A stretch of 64,000 nt of DNA from Pantoea nemavictus. GTDB taxonomy: Bacteria; Pseudomonadota; Gammaproteobacteria; Enterobacterales; Enterobacteriaceae. A program made the position numbers and the translations under genes. The stretch covers positions 1-64,000 of the forward strand of contig NZ_JBBGZW010000002.1 of assembly GCF_037479095.1 (NCBI RefSeq), in the 5' to 3' direction. The first letter of the stretch is position 1. Each line of letters opens with the position of its first letter. Positions 17,193 to 28,366 of this stretch are shown piece after piece. The notes under the pieces were generated by a model. The model ran no database searches. It had not been told where the DNA came from and saw only the letters and a list, made by a program, of their open reading frames with translations.

Positions 17193-19130
17193 TCACTCGC
17201 TCGCTAACGCCGCGACCGGATCCATCCGCGCGGCTTTGCGGGCGGGCAGATAGCCAAAAATCATGCCGATGATAGTGGAACAGGCAAACGCTGCACCCGC
17301 CGATTGCCACGAGAATATCGCGGTGATCATGCCACCTGCCAGCAAGCTGATGATAGGGCCAATCACCAACGCCAGCGCCACGCCGAGCGATCCGCCGACT
17401 AAACACACCAACACCGCTTCAATCATAAACTGCTGCATGATATCGCCGCGTCGCGCGCCCACCGCCATGCGCACGCCGATTTCATGGGTACGCTCCGTTA
17501 CCGACACCAGCATAATATTCATTACGCCAATGCTGCCGATCATCAACGCAATCGAGGCCACCAGCAGAATTAACAAGGTGAGCGTTGCCGCCGCATCCTC
17601 GATGGCCTTGCGATATTTGTCGCGGTTGAACATCAGGAAATCTTTGGTGCCGTGACGTGCCGTCAGCAGTTGCGTCAGCGATTCGACAGCCGGGCCGCTC
17701 ACCACATCCTCTTTTAACTTAATGCTGATGCTGGTGAGCGCGGTTTGTCCGCTGATGCGATACATCACGGTGCTCCATGGCAGCCATACGCTAAGGCGAT
17801 TAGGCGACATGCCATCATTATTATCCGCCACGCCAATCACGCGTACCGGCACCGACCCCAGCACGATCATCTTGCCAACCGGACTTTCAGCCTGTTCGCC
17901 AAACAGCTTATTGCGCGTGTTGGTATCAATGATGATCTCCTGGCGCGCATGCCGTTCGTCGCTGAAGTTGCTGCCTTCCAGCAGCTTAATGCCCTGAATC
18001 TGGAAGTAGTCTTTGCCGACGCCGTACACCGAGGTTTTCGACGAGTTGGAGAGATAGCGAATCGGCTGACTGGCGATCATCTCCGGGCTAACCGCGGCGA
18101 CAAACTGCTGACGCGCGATCACTTCCGCATCCGCCATCACCAGCGTTAGCACCGGATGCGCCTCATCCTCAACGAAATCACCGCCGGCATACACCGACAC
18201 CACGTTGGTACCGAGCCCGGAAATGCTCTCGAGGGTTTTTTGCCGCGCGCCCTGGCCGAGCGCCACCACCGTCACCACCGCCGCAATGCCAAAAATAATG
18301 CCGGTCATGGTTAATGCGGTACGCAGCCGATGGGCGTTCATGGCATTCAGCGCCATGCGCAACGATTCGCGTAAGCGGTCAATCAATCCGCGCAGTTTGC
18401 TGTGACTTTTGCGGGCAGCAGGGACGTAACGCGCGCGCGCGGCATCCTGTTTGCGGCCGCTATCGGCAAAAATCTCGCCATCCTGAATCTCGATAATACG
18501 ATCGGCGTGCTGCGCCACTTTCATGTCGTGCGTCACGATGATCACCGTATGACCTTCGCGATTGAGATCGTGCAGGATGCGCAGCACTTCCTCGCCAGAG
18601 TGTGAATCCAGCGCGCCGGTGGGTTCATCGGCGAGGATAATTTCGGCACCGTTAATCAGCGCACGCGCAATACTCACGCGCTGCTGCTGGCCGCCGGAGA
18701 GTTCGCCCGGCTTGTGGTGTTCGCGGCCCTGTAAGCCTAAACGTGCCAGCAGATCTGCCGCACGCTGCTGGCGCGCCTTGCCCTGAAGATTGGCGTAGAT
18801 AGCCGGGATTTCAACATTACTCAACGCGCTGAGGTCCGGCATTAAGTGATAGCGCTGAAAGATAAAGCCAATATGCTCACGACGCACTTTCGCCAGCGCA
18901 TCCGGCGACAAGCTGGCGGTATTCTGCCCGCCGATCAAATAGTCGCCGCTGTCCGGCGCATCCAGGCAGCCGAGGATATTCAGCAGCGTGGATTTTCCCG
19001 AACCGGACGGGCCGATGATCGCCACGAGCTCACCGCTGGCGATGCTCAGGTTGATGTCTTTCAGCACATGCAGGGATTGCGAACCGTTAACATAGCTGCG
19101 CTGGATGTTTTTCAGTTCGATAATATTCAC
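17193..19130 (-). CDS. macB: MacB-type ABC exporter, fused ATPase and permease
   Basis: A 645-residue MacB homologue. The N-terminal ATPase has Walker A GPSGSGKS at residues 40-47, signature LSGGQQQRVSIARAL and Walker B ILADEPTGALDS. A linker and the first helix follow near residue 265. A large periplasmic domain and three C-terminal helices of the FtsX/MacB type (VTERTHEIGVRMAVGARRGDI) complete it. With MacA and TolC it forms a trans-envelope pump for macrolides, enterotoxin, protoporphyrin or siderophore-like cargo in related systems. Its ATG overlaps the macA stop by four bases, so the two are co-translated. A Fur-like site upstream suggests an iron-linked substrate. Confidence 0.87.
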   Translation of the reverse strand: MNIIELKNIQRSYVNGSQSLHVLKDINLSIASGELVAIIGPSGSGKSTLLNILGCLDAPDSGDYLIGGQNTASLSPDALAKVRREHIGFIFQRYHLMPDLSALSNVEIPAIYANLQGKARQQRAADLLARLGLQGREHHKPGELSGGQQQRVSIARALINGAEIILADEPTGALDSHSGEEVLRILHDLNREGHTVIIVTHDMKVAQHADRIIEIQDGEIFADSGRKQDAARARYVPAARKSHSKLRGLIDRLRESLRMALNAMNAHRLRTALTMTGIIFGIAAVVTVVALGQGARQKTLESISGLGTNVVSVYAGGDFVEDEAHPVLTLVMADAEVIARQQFVAAVSPEMIASQPIRYLSNSSKTSVYGVGKDYFQIQGIKLLEGSNFSDERHARQEIIIDTNTRNKLFGEQAESPVGKMIVLGSVPVRVIGVADNNDGMSPNRLSVWLPWSTVMYRISGQTALTSISIKLKEDVVSGPAVESLTQLLTARHGTKDFLMFNRDKYRKAIEDAAATLTLLILLVASIALMIGSIGVMNIMLVSVTERTHEIGVRMAVGARRGDIMQQFMIEAVLVCLVGGSLGVALALVIGPIISLLAGGMITAIFSWQSAGAAFACSTIIGMIFGYLPARKAARMDPVAALASE

Positions 19131-20302
19131 ATTAGCACCTTGTCAGCGCCTGCAGTCTGGGTGGCAAGGATCACTTTTTCCCCGGCTTTTAAGCCGCTCA
19201 ACACCTGAATATCCACGCTGTCGGAAATGCCGGTGGTGATGGTGCGTTTCACCGGTTTGTTATCCTGGTCCGGGATTTCGACGTAGGTTTTGCCATCGGC
19301 ATCTCTCTTCGTCGCCTGCACCGGCACCAACAAGGTGTTTTTCGCTGCATCACGCAGCAGGTTGACCTGCGCGGTCATGGAGATGCGCAGCGCATTGTCC
19401 GGGTTGGGCACATCAAGCAGGGCGTTGTAATAGACTGCGGCGTTGGTGCTGCTGCTCGGCGTGCTTTCGCTATTGCCCATCAGCGCATCATCTTTCATCA
19501 CCGATTCGGGAGCCAGTTCGAGACTGCGCAGCGTGGCGTTATAGCGTTTGTCCGGATTCGAGAAGGTGGTGAACCACGCCTTTTGTCCGGGCTGCACATT
19601 ATTGATATCCGCCTCGGAGATTTGCACTTTGATGGTCATGGTGCCCAGCTGCGCCAGTTTGGCGATTGTTGGCGCGGTTTGTACCGCATTCACCGTCTGA
19701 CCTTGCTTGGTGACAATAGCGACCACGGTGCCATCCATCGGCGCCATGATGCGCGTATAGCCGAGATCGAGCTGCTTCTTATCAACCTCAATTTGTGCCT
19801 GAATCACGCGCGCTTTCTGTGCCGTCAGCTCCGCCTGCGCAATGCTCCAGGCTTCCGCCGCTTGATCAAAATCCTGGCGAGATACCGCGTTGGTTTTAAT
19901 CATCTGTTGCAGACGTTTGAATTGTGCGTCCTGCCGTAACAGCGTGGCTTCTCGCGTCGCTAAATCAGCTTGCGCCACGCTAAGTGCCGCCTGCGCATTG
20001 CGCAAATCGCTGCGCTGCGGCTGATCGTCTATCTCGGCGATCAGCTGGCCTTTAGTAACGTTATCGCCCGTCTTGATATAGAGCTTTTTTACCTGACCAG
20101 AAACCTGCGCGCCGACATTGACGCGCTCAACCGCGTCCATTTTGCCGGTTGCAGCAATGACGTTTTCGATATCGCCCTGGCGCACCACGGCGGTGACGAC
20201 GGTATTCGGTTTATTGCGCGACCCAGAGAAATGCCAGATCAGTAGCAGGAGAATGACAGCAGCGAGTGCGGCTAAAAGCCACTTTTTAGAAATAGTCAGC
20301 AT
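19127..20302 (-). CDS. macA: MacA-type periplasmic adaptor (membrane fusion protein)
   Basis: A 391-residue adaptor. An N-terminal membrane anchor (LLAALAAVILLLLIWHF, residues 9-25) is followed by a lipoyl half-motif (GAQVSGQVKKLYIKTGDNVTKGQLIAEID). A coiled-coil hairpin spans about 95-175, the second lipoyl half-motif follows (GYTRIMAPMDGTVVAI), and beta-barrel domains end the protein. It links MacB to a TolC-type channel. GGGA lies before the ATG. It is the first gene of macA-macB; a 14/19 Fur-box match sits 21-39 bases upstream of its start. Confidence 0.87.
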   Translation of the reverse strand: MLTISKKWLLAALAAVILLLLIWHFSGSRNKPNTVVTAVVRQGDIENVIAATGKMDAVERVNVGAQVSGQVKKLYIKTGDNVTKGQLIAEIDDQPQRSDLRNAQAALSVAQADLATREATLLRQDAQFKRLQQMIKTNAVSRQDFDQAAEAWSIAQAELTAQKARVIQAQIEVDKKQLDLGYTRIMAPMDGTVVAIVTKQGQTVNAVQTAPTIAKLAQLGTMTIKVQISEADINNVQPGQKAWFTTFSNPDKRYNATLRSLELAPESVMKDDALMGNSESTPSSSTNAAVYYNALLDVPNPDNALRISMTAQVNLLRDAAKNTLLVPVQATKRDADGKTYVEIPDQDNKPVKRTITTGISDSVDIQVLSGLKAGEKVILATQTAGADKVLM

Positions 20303-20322
20303 AAGCGTCCCTTTTATGAAGT

Positions 20323-20341
20323 GAGAATCATAATCACTTAC
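20323..20341. promoter_or_regulatory. Putative Fur box before macA
   Basis: The site beginning GAGAATCATAATCAC matches 14 of 19 positions of GATAATGATAATCATTATC. It lies only 21-39 bases before the macA ATG, where a bound repressor would block transcription. Iron control of macAB is not a textbook feature, so this is an inference from sequence. Confidence 0.55.
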
Positions 20342-20556
20342 GGCAATAATCAGGAGTAAATTTTCCGTTATTTTTCTGCGCCAGTCGGCAGTGAAGAAAA
20401 AAAGATCGTCGTTACCGAACAGAAACCACCGCTGAGTTGTTTACAGCTTATCTGAGCCACTTTTCACTCAGTACAACTCGGTGTTACATGCCATGCCGTG
20501 AGGAAAAATGATGAAGGCGATAATGAAGTTGCTCGACGCTTAACTGACGATCATTA

Positions 20557-20573
20557 CGCCATCCATGGCGACC
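20557..20573. repeat. Degenerate copy of the GCCAT-ATGGC dispersed palindrome
   Basis: CGCCATCCATGGCGACC is a short copy of the palindrome seen at 17131-17150. It lies between the macA promoter region and the end of the ABC-F gene. Confidence 0.45.
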
Positions 20574-20592
20574 TGATTTATCGGTACATAAC

Positions 20593-22299
20593 TTATAGGC
20601 CGAGCTGGGCTTTAAGCATCGCTATCTCCTCACGCCACTGCGCCTGTAACGCTGGCTTTTGATGCTTCGGTTTGCGCGTCAGATCCTCCTCCAGCTTGCT
20701 TTCGACCTCCAGCAGCGCCAGCAGCAGGGCATCCTCATCCGCTGCCTGTGATATTTCCCGTAAGTCAGCCTGAGAAGGCGCAAAGGTGATTTCCGCTTGC
20801 TCAGCCCGCAGGCGCGCGGTGACCGCCTCAAAATCATGCCACTCGCTGAGTTGCCGATCTTCAATCAACCAAAAGCGATTACAGCTGTTAGCGATTAACT
20901 GGCGATCGTGTGATACCAGCAAAACTGCGCCGTCGAACTGAGTTAGCGCTTCCGCCAGCTCCTCCTTGCCCACCATATCCAAATGGTTGGTGGGTTCATC
21001 CAGCAACAGTAACGAATAACGCGCAAGGGTTAATCCAACAAACAACAGGCGCGAACGCTCCCCGCCGCTCAGTGAACCAATTAGCTGTTGATGGCGTAGA
21101 TAGGGGAATCCAGCCGCGATCAGCGCCATTTTGCGCTGTTCGTCGCTGAGCGGCGCGAAATGAGCCAGCGCGTCACTCAACGTATCCGCATCGCGCAGCT
21201 GATGTAGACCTTGGTCGTAGTAGCCAAGACGCGCACGCGGATGAAACAGCGCGCTGTCGGTTTGTTGATATTCCCGCCATAAGTGCCGCAGCAACGATGA
21301 TTTGCCCGAACCGTTGCGTCCGACAATCGCCACGCGATCGCCACTTTTCACCTGCAGCAGCGGTAACGAAAACAGCGCAGGCGCACCTGCGGCAGGCCGG
21401 ATCGTCATCTCAGGCAGCGCCAGCACACGATCGGCCTCCAGCGCTTCACCATGCAGCTGCAGCTGCCACAACGATCCTTCACTCAGCGTGGTTTGCGCCT
21501 CTTTCAACCAACTGGCGCGCTTCTCCATTTGCTGGGCTTTGCGTGACAAACCTTCGTTATCGTAAGTGCGTCCCCAAATCGCCAGACGTTTGGCGCTTTT
21601 CTCGACGCGATCGATCTCCTTCTGCTCAGCCTGAAAGCGTTGCGCGTCGGCTGCATCTTGTTCAAGTAACGCCTGACGTGCGGCCGTGCAGGGCAGACGG
21701 AAGTGTTGCAGTCCCTTATCACGCAGAATCCAGCTGCAGTTAGTAACGCGATCCAGCAAGGTGCTGTCATGCGAAACCAGCACAAAACTGCCGCTCCAAC
21801 GGGTAAGAAAGTTTTCCAGCCATAGCAGTGTTGGCAGGTCAAGGTGGTTGCTGGGTTCATCCAGTAGCAGCAGATCCGGCTGGAGGACCAGCGCTCGCGC
21901 CAGCAGCAAACGCATATGCTGGCCGCCGCTCAGCGTGGCGACGGTTTGTAACTGTTGCTGCTCGCTAAAACCGAGGCTGCCGAGCAGCGCTTCGGCGCGC
22001 CAGCCATCGCTCTGTTCTGGCAAACGCGCCATTACGGCATCGAGCAGTGAAGCAGTATGCAGTTCAGCAGGCAGATGCTGCTCAATACGCGCCAGCAAAC
22101 AGTGATGGGACTGGGTAATGCTGCCGTGGCTGGCTGCCAGTTCGCCGCTGAGGATTTTTAGCAAGGTGCTTTTGCCGGTGCCGTTATCACCCAGCAAACC
22201 GATGCGGTCGCCTTTTTTCAGGCTGAAATGGATATCGTGAAACAGGGCACCGAAGGCGTTATCGAAGCCGACAGCGTGGGCGGAAAGTAGAGTGCTCAT
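20593..22299 (-). CDS. ABC-F family ATPase (ribosome-associated type)
   Basis: A 568-residue soluble protein with two ABC ATPase domains and no membrane segment. Walker A motifs are GDNGTGKS and GRNGSGKS, signatures LSGGQHMRLLLAR and LSGGERSRLLFVG, and Walker B motifs LLLDEPSNHLD and LLLDEPTNHLD. A charged linker separates the domains and a short C-terminal helix follows. ABC-F proteins act on the ribosome E site: some set translation quality (EttA, Uup, YbiT, YheS), others give antibiotic resistance. I cannot place this one in a named subgroup. ATG 22299 is preferred (GAG seven bases before it); ATG 22311 and TTG 22326 are alternatives. A leader ORF and terminator precede it. Confidence 0.78.
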   Translation of the reverse strand: MSTLLSAHAVGFDNAFGALFHDIHFSLKKGDRIGLLGDNGTGKSTLLKILSGELAASHGSITQSHHCLLARIEQHLPAELHTASLLDAVMARLPEQSDGWRAEALLGSLGFSEQQQLQTVATLSGGQHMRLLLARALVLQPDLLLLDEPSNHLDLPTLLWLENFLTRWSGSFVLVSHDSTLLDRVTNCSWILRDKGLQHFRLPCTAARQALLEQDAADAQRFQAEQKEIDRVEKSAKRLAIWGRTYDNEGLSRKAQQMEKRASWLKEAQTTLSEGSLWQLQLHGEALEADRVLALPEMTIRPAAGAPALFSLPLLQVKSGDRVAIVGRNGSGKSSLLRHLWREYQQTDSALFHPRARLGYYDQGLHQLRDADTLSDALAHFAPLSDEQRKMALIAAGFPYLRHQQLIGSLSGGERSRLLFVGLTLARYSLLLLDEPTNHLDMVGKEELAEALTQFDGAVLLVSHDRQLIANSCNRFWLIEDRQLSEWHDFEAVTARLRAEQAEITFAPSQADLREISQAADEDALLLALLEVESKLEEDLTRKPKHQKPALQAQWREEIAMLKAQLGL

Positions 22300-22324
22300 G
22301 TGCTTACTCATAAGTTGCAGGCGC

Positions 22325-22361
22325 AAAAAAGCCTGACGTCATAGAAAAGCTGACGACAACC
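22325..22361 (-). terminator. Terminator hairpin in the ABC-F 5' leader
   Basis: On the minus strand, arms at 22361-22351 and 22341-22331 pair at 9 of 11 positions (core GTCGTCA / TGACGTC, one T-T mismatch) and are followed directly by TTTTTT. The T-run ends 25 bases before the ABC-F start codon, so transcription reaching it would normally stop before the gene. This is the classical position of an attenuator. Confidence 0.6.
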
Positions 22362-22388
22362 CAGAGAGTAAAGATATTCAGAAAACTT

Positions 22389-22434
22389 CGCTCAGGGCGG
22401 ATTATCGCAGCACGAGTGCGGCAATGCCTGAGCG
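22389..22434 (-). promoter_or_regulatory. Second hairpin of the ABC-F leader, overlapping the leader ORF
   Basis: CGCTCAGG (22434-22427) and CCTGAGCG (22396-22389) are perfect 8-bp arms, with an inner CGCA/TGCG pair. The left arm lies in leader codons 18-20; the right arm follows the leader stop. The right arm can also pair over five bases (CCTGA with TCAGG) with the 3' arm of the downstream terminator, so it could work as an antiterminator when a stalled ribosome covers the left arm. That switching is an inference. Confidence 0.5.
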
Positions 22435-22485
22435 CGGCCAATTACTATAGAAGTGTGAGTAAATAAACAATTCACACGGCAGCAT
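22402..22485 (-). CDS. 27-codon leader ORF upstream of the ABC-F gene
   Basis: A short ORF encodes MLPCELFIYSHFYSNW and eleven more residues ending in VLR. A consensus ribosome site, AAGGAGG, stands six bases before its ATG, far stronger than that of the ABC-F gene itself. A hairpin GTGTGA / TCACAC lies inside codons 4-11, the next hairpin starts in codons 18-20, and the stop falls in its loop. This layout is that of a regulatory leader peptide that monitors translation, as in erm, msr or tna leaders. I do not recognise the peptide. The aromatic stretch (FIYSHFYSNW) would be a natural stall segment. Confidence 0.55.
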   Translation of the reverse strand: MLPCELFIYSHFYSNWPRSGIAALVLR

Positions 22486-22614
22486 AGTAATCCTCCTTAG
22501 TTATCAGTAAGTGAAAAGATGGGCCGATGATAACGGGGCTGTAACCTGTTTTCCAGTGCCATAATTTCTTTGTGAGTCATTAAGCATGAGGGTTCTCGCG
22601 CCGTCCTTGCGCCA

Positions 22615-22636
22615 AAATGTGCTAACTATCACATTT
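22615..22636. promoter_or_regulatory. CRP site of the RpiR / beta-glucoside locus
   Basis: AAATGTG-N8-TCACATTT matches the symmetric CRP consensus at all but one core position (TGTGC instead of TGTGA). It lies about 112 bp upstream of the RpiR gene. It suggests glucose repression of this sugar locus. Confidence 0.7.
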
Positions 22637-22689
22637 AATGAAATTTCTTTTTGCTGAGCATGACGCTTTCAGCGTTAAAGGCGGTAGAT

Positions 22690-22708
22690 ATGTCACGCTT
22701 TGTGACAT
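22690..22708. promoter_or_regulatory. Inverted repeat TGTCAC-N5-GTGACA, candidate RpiR operator 1
   Basis: ATGTCAC-GCTTT-GTGACAT is a perfect inverted repeat 40 bases before the RpiR start. A repeat with the same arms and spacing stands at 23481-23497, which makes a regulator site likely. Confidence 0.6.
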
Positions 22709-22747
22709 GATAGGCAACATAATTGTCGCATCAGGATATTTAAATAA

Positions 22748-23506
22748 ATGTTCGACGCCAGAAAACTCTCTCAGCTAAACGCGCTTGAAAGTAGCGTGCA
22801 CAACTATATTATCAAGAACATTAACGCGGTTATTTATATGACGATACGGGAGTTGGCAGATAATTCTGGTGTCTCTACCGCGACGGTTCTGCGATTCTGT
22901 AAAAAAATGGATTTCAAAGGTTACTCGGAACTTAAAGCGAGTATGGAGTTGCAGTTGCGCAAAAACAGCACCTTACTTATTCCTCATGGTGCTGAAGAAA
23001 TAATGACGTTCTTTAAAAGCATTAGAAACGATGAGTTTGAAGAGCTGATTACCCATGCGGCAGGACACATTCGTGATGCCGAGCGGGTGTTCTTTGCCGG
23101 CGCAGGCAGCTCCGGGACGCTTGGCAGGTATGGTGCGCGTTTTTTCTCAAATATTGGCAAGTTCAGTAATCACATTGATGATCCCTATTATCCGGTGAGT
23201 ACCGACATGGTACAGAGTTCAGTAGCCATCGTGCTCTCCGTTTCCGGAGAAACCCCTGAAATTTTGAAGCTTGCCCGACAGTTTGTTATTCATAATTGCA
23301 AAGTTATTGCTATTACCTGTAAGGCTGATTCAACCCTGGCGAAGCTGTCAGACTTTATTATTCCCTATCACGTGTCGCGCATTTTGGTTGACAATGAATA
23401 CGATATTACGACGCAGGTTCCGGTTATTTTTATTCTTGAATCCATTGGTCGAAAATTAGTGGTAAATAATGTCAGTGAGCTGTCACGTGGTGTGACATTT
23501 TTGTAA
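22748..23506 (+). CDS. RpiR-family regulator of the beta-glucoside locus
   Basis: A 252-residue regulator with an N-terminal HTH (MTIRELADNSGVSTATVLRF, about residues 30-50) and a SIS domain at about 105-235 (VFFAGAGSSGTLGRYGARFF, LSVSGETPEILKLARQF). The family binds phosphorylated sugars. Its base composition is more AT-rich than most neighbours. AGGA lies 11 bases before the ATG, a loose spacing. It is followed in the same direction by the PTS permease and phospho-beta-glucosidase, so a phosphorylated beta-glucoside is the probable ligand. Matching inverted repeats before it and at its 3' end suggest it controls itself and the permease. Confidence 0.8.
   Translation: MFDARKLSQLNALESSVHNYIIKNINAVIYMTIRELADNSGVSTATVLRFCKKMDFKGYSELKASMELQLRKNSTLLIPHGAEEIMTFFKSIRNDEFEELITHAAGHIRDAERVFFAGAGSSGTLGRYGARFFSNIGKFSNHIDDPYYPVSTDMVQSSVAIVLSVSGETPEILKLARQFVIHNCKVIAITCKADSTLAKLSDFIIPYHVSRILVDNEYDITTQVPVIFILESIGRKLVVNNVSELSRGVTFL
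23481..23497. promoter_or_regulatory. Inverted repeat TGTCAC-N5-GTGACA, candidate RpiR operator 2
   Basis: The arms equal those of operator 1, with a GTGGT spacer. It lies in the last codons of the RpiR gene, 126 bases before the PTS start. A looser copy (TGTGAC and GTGACA halves) follows at 23530-23543. Confidence 0.55.
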
Positions 23507-23622
23507 TTAAAGACCCGCAACAACATATTGTGACCAGGTGACATTGCCGAAGCGTTTTTCTAACATTGCCGGATTAGTTCGCTCCTGATGGGCAAATTTC
23601 CCTCTGGCAATGGAAAAATAAC

Positions 23623-26587
<2,965 letters not shown>

Positions 26588-26622
26588 GGTATGACTACTG
26601 ATATGACGTGATGCACGCATCG

Positions 26623-26660
26623 TAGCGGCGCTGTTTATTACGCGATAAAAAGCGCCGCTA
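26623..26660. terminator. Hairpin after the beta-glucoside operon
   Basis: TAGCGGCGCT and AGCGCCGCTA are perfect 10-bp arms with an 18-base loop, between convergent genes. No T-run follows, so it may be a bidirectional block rather than a canonical terminator. Confidence 0.5.
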
Positions 26661-26718
26661 TAAACGTTGTTAACCGGTCTGCATTCGGCCTGTTATGCCT
26701 CGATTAGAAGCAGACGAT

Positions 26719-27489
26719 TTAAGGCTTTTCTTTCTCATCTTCTGCCGGAATCAGCGGCTCATCAATCGCGATGGATGAATTCGATTTCAGCAGCTGAATA
26801 TCCAGAATCACGTAAGTCATGGTGGTGATAAACAGTGAAATCACACTGCCAATCACGCCGCTGGTGGTAAAGGTGAAATAGTTGTACATCACCACCCAGG
26901 TCACGCAAATAAACAGTGCCAGCGCCACGTTAATCGCCGAGTGCGAATAGTTGGTGGTACGCGCACCCATCTCATTAATCTGCCGGCTGAGATTCACGCC
27001 GCTGTATTTCTCCAGCGTAAAAATACCTTGCTCCCAATTACGCAGCCGACGTGCACCGCTGCGGGTGAGAAATAGATAGAGCAACGATATAAACAAGCCG
27101 GAGAACGCGATCAGCACCGGCACCGCTTCCAGCGCGTAGGCAAGGCTTTTATGGCTGGAAACCTGCGGGGTAAGGTCCAGCGTTAATGAGGCGCCTAGTG
27201 CGGCATACAAAAAAACGAACAACAGCAGAAACAGCGCGTTGCGCTTCCAATCGAGGTCGGCTTCATGATTCTTTTGCTGACGTGCACTGTTGAGCGCCTG
27301 GTGTAACTGCGTTGCATGGGGTGATGCGGTGTCAATATTGTCAATCTCTTCACCCAGTAAGCGGTGAATAAACGGCTGATCGGCCGGTTCAAGGGTAATG
27401 CGCATAAATTTCTCGCTGACGTAACGATCAAAGGCGTCAGTGTAACGTAATTCGTCAGGCGCGCGCAGAATCTGCGAGTAAGTGCGCAA
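26719..27489 (-). CDS. Unknown four-helix inner-membrane protein
   Basis: A 256-residue protein that I do not recognise. About 83 N-terminal residues are hydrophilic and acidic. Two helices follow (about 84-104, FLLLFVFLYAALGASLTL; about 120-142, VLIAFSGLFISLLYLF), then a cytoplasmic loop with RRLRNWEQGIFTLEKYSGV and two more helices (about 187-207 and 213-233). It ends in a charged tail, AEDEKEKP. The start appears to be a TTG at 27489 with GAG about eight bases upstream; an in-frame Met 28 codons later is possible. It is monocistronic, divergent from ybaA. Confidence 0.6.
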   Translation of the reverse strand: MRTYSQILRAPDELRYTDAFDRYVSEKFMRITLEPADQPFIHRLLGEEIDNIDTASPHATQLHQALNSARQQKNHEADLDWKRNALFLLLFVFLYAALGASLTLDLTPQVSSHKSLAYALEAVPVLIAFSGLFISLLYLFLTRSGARRLRNWEQGIFTLEKYSGVNLSRQINEMGARTTNYSHSAINVALALFICVTWVVMYNYFTFTTSGVIGSVISLFITTMTYVILDIQLLKSNSSIAIDEPLIPAEDEKEKP

Positions 27490-27583
27490 TTTTGCATCTC
27501 AACATCGGCTGTTGTTGCACATCATTTATACAATTACTGTGCGGTTATTACTGACCGCGTAAATGACGACGGAGTAACAAGCT

Positions 27584-27937
27584 ATGTCGTACGTTGATGG
27601 TTTTGTCGTAGCGGTGCCGGAAGCGAATAAGGAGGATTATCGCGCCATGGCGGCCAAAGCCGCGCCGCTGTTTAAGGAGTTCGGCGCCACACGTATCGTC
27701 GAGTGCTGGGCGGATGATGTGCCTGAAGGTACGCAGACCGATTTCTACCGTGCGGTGAAAGCTGAGGCGGGCGAAACGGTGGTGTTTAGCTGGATTGAGT
27801 ATGCGTCGAAAGAGGTGCGCGACGCCGCCAACGCCAAAATGATGTCCGATCCGCGCATGAAAGCGCTGGGTGAAAATATGCCTTTCGATGGCAAACGCAT
27901 GATTTATGGTGGTTTTGCGATATTGCTGGAGGAGTAG
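27584..27937 (+). CDS. ybaA: YbaA-family protein (DUF1428)
   Basis: A 117-residue cytoplasmic protein nearly collinear with E. coli YbaA: YVDGFVVAVPEANKEDYRAM at the N-terminus, RIVECWADDVPEG in the middle and MPFDGKRMIYGGF at the end. The fold is a dimeric alpha/beta barrel of the antibiotic-monooxygenase-like type. The reaction is unknown. GGAGTAAC lies before the ATG. A perfect hairpin separates it from the convergent next gene. Confidence 0.85.
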   Translation: MSYVDGFVVAVPEANKEDYRAMAAKAAPLFKEFGATRIVECWADDVPEGTQTDFYRAVKAEAGETVVFSWIEYASKEVRDAANAKMMSDPRMKALGENMPFDGKRMIYGGFAILLEE

Positions 27938-27941
27938 CTGT

Positions 27942-27965
27942 CAGGTGCGCATTGTTGCGCACCTG
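27942..27965. terminator. Bidirectional hairpin between convergent genes
   Basis: CAGGTGCGCA-TTGT-TGCGCACCTG is a 10-bp perfect stem. The TGCGCA...TGCGCA core resembles the dispersed GTGCGCAT palindrome found elsewhere in the window. Confidence 0.6.
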
Positions 27966-27976
27966 AATGTTACCGA

Positions 27977-28366
27977 TCACGGCCATTGCTGACACTGGAT
28001 CACCGTGCGATAGCCATCGTGATCCTGGAAAGTTTGGCCTTGCTGTTCCCAATAGGGATTAAAGGATGTAACGCGCGTAAAGCCGGCGGCGATCATGCTC
28101 TGGCAAATACGCTGCCATTCACTTTTTTCCGGCAGATAAAACACCAATAAATCCTCTTCTGAGGGGCGCGGCTCCACGGGATGTGCACTGCAGAGGGTAA
28201 ATTCCAGATGCCACGGCACGCCCGGTTTTCCCAGCATTACGCCGCTAAACCCGGCGTGGTCTTCAAACGATCCTATCTCGGTCAAATCTAATCCGCGACA
28301 GTACATCTCCCGGCTTCGCGCCAGTTCGGTAACGGGTCTGGCAACGCGCATTATGGGTGCATTCAT
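27977..28366 (-). CDS. VOC-superfamily (glyoxalase-like) protein
   Basis: A 129-residue protein with one vicinal-oxygen-chelate domain. RVARPVTELARSREMYCRGL begins it, LEFTLC gives a Glu that could bind metal, and FQDHDGYRTVIQ is the usual C-terminal motif of dioxygenase-like members. The start at 28366 is set by GGAGAG six bases upstream; an open frame upstream lacks a ribosome site. Members include glyoxalases, thiol transferases and ring dioxygenases, and the sequence does not say which. It is a single-gene unit. Confidence 0.7.
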   Translation of the reverse strand: MNAPIMRVARPVTELARSREMYCRGLDLTEIGSFEDHAGFSGVMLGKPGVPWHLEFTLCSAHPVEPRPSEEDLLVFYLPEKSEWQRICQSMIAAGFTRVTSFNPYWEQQGQTFQDHDGYRTVIQCQQWP

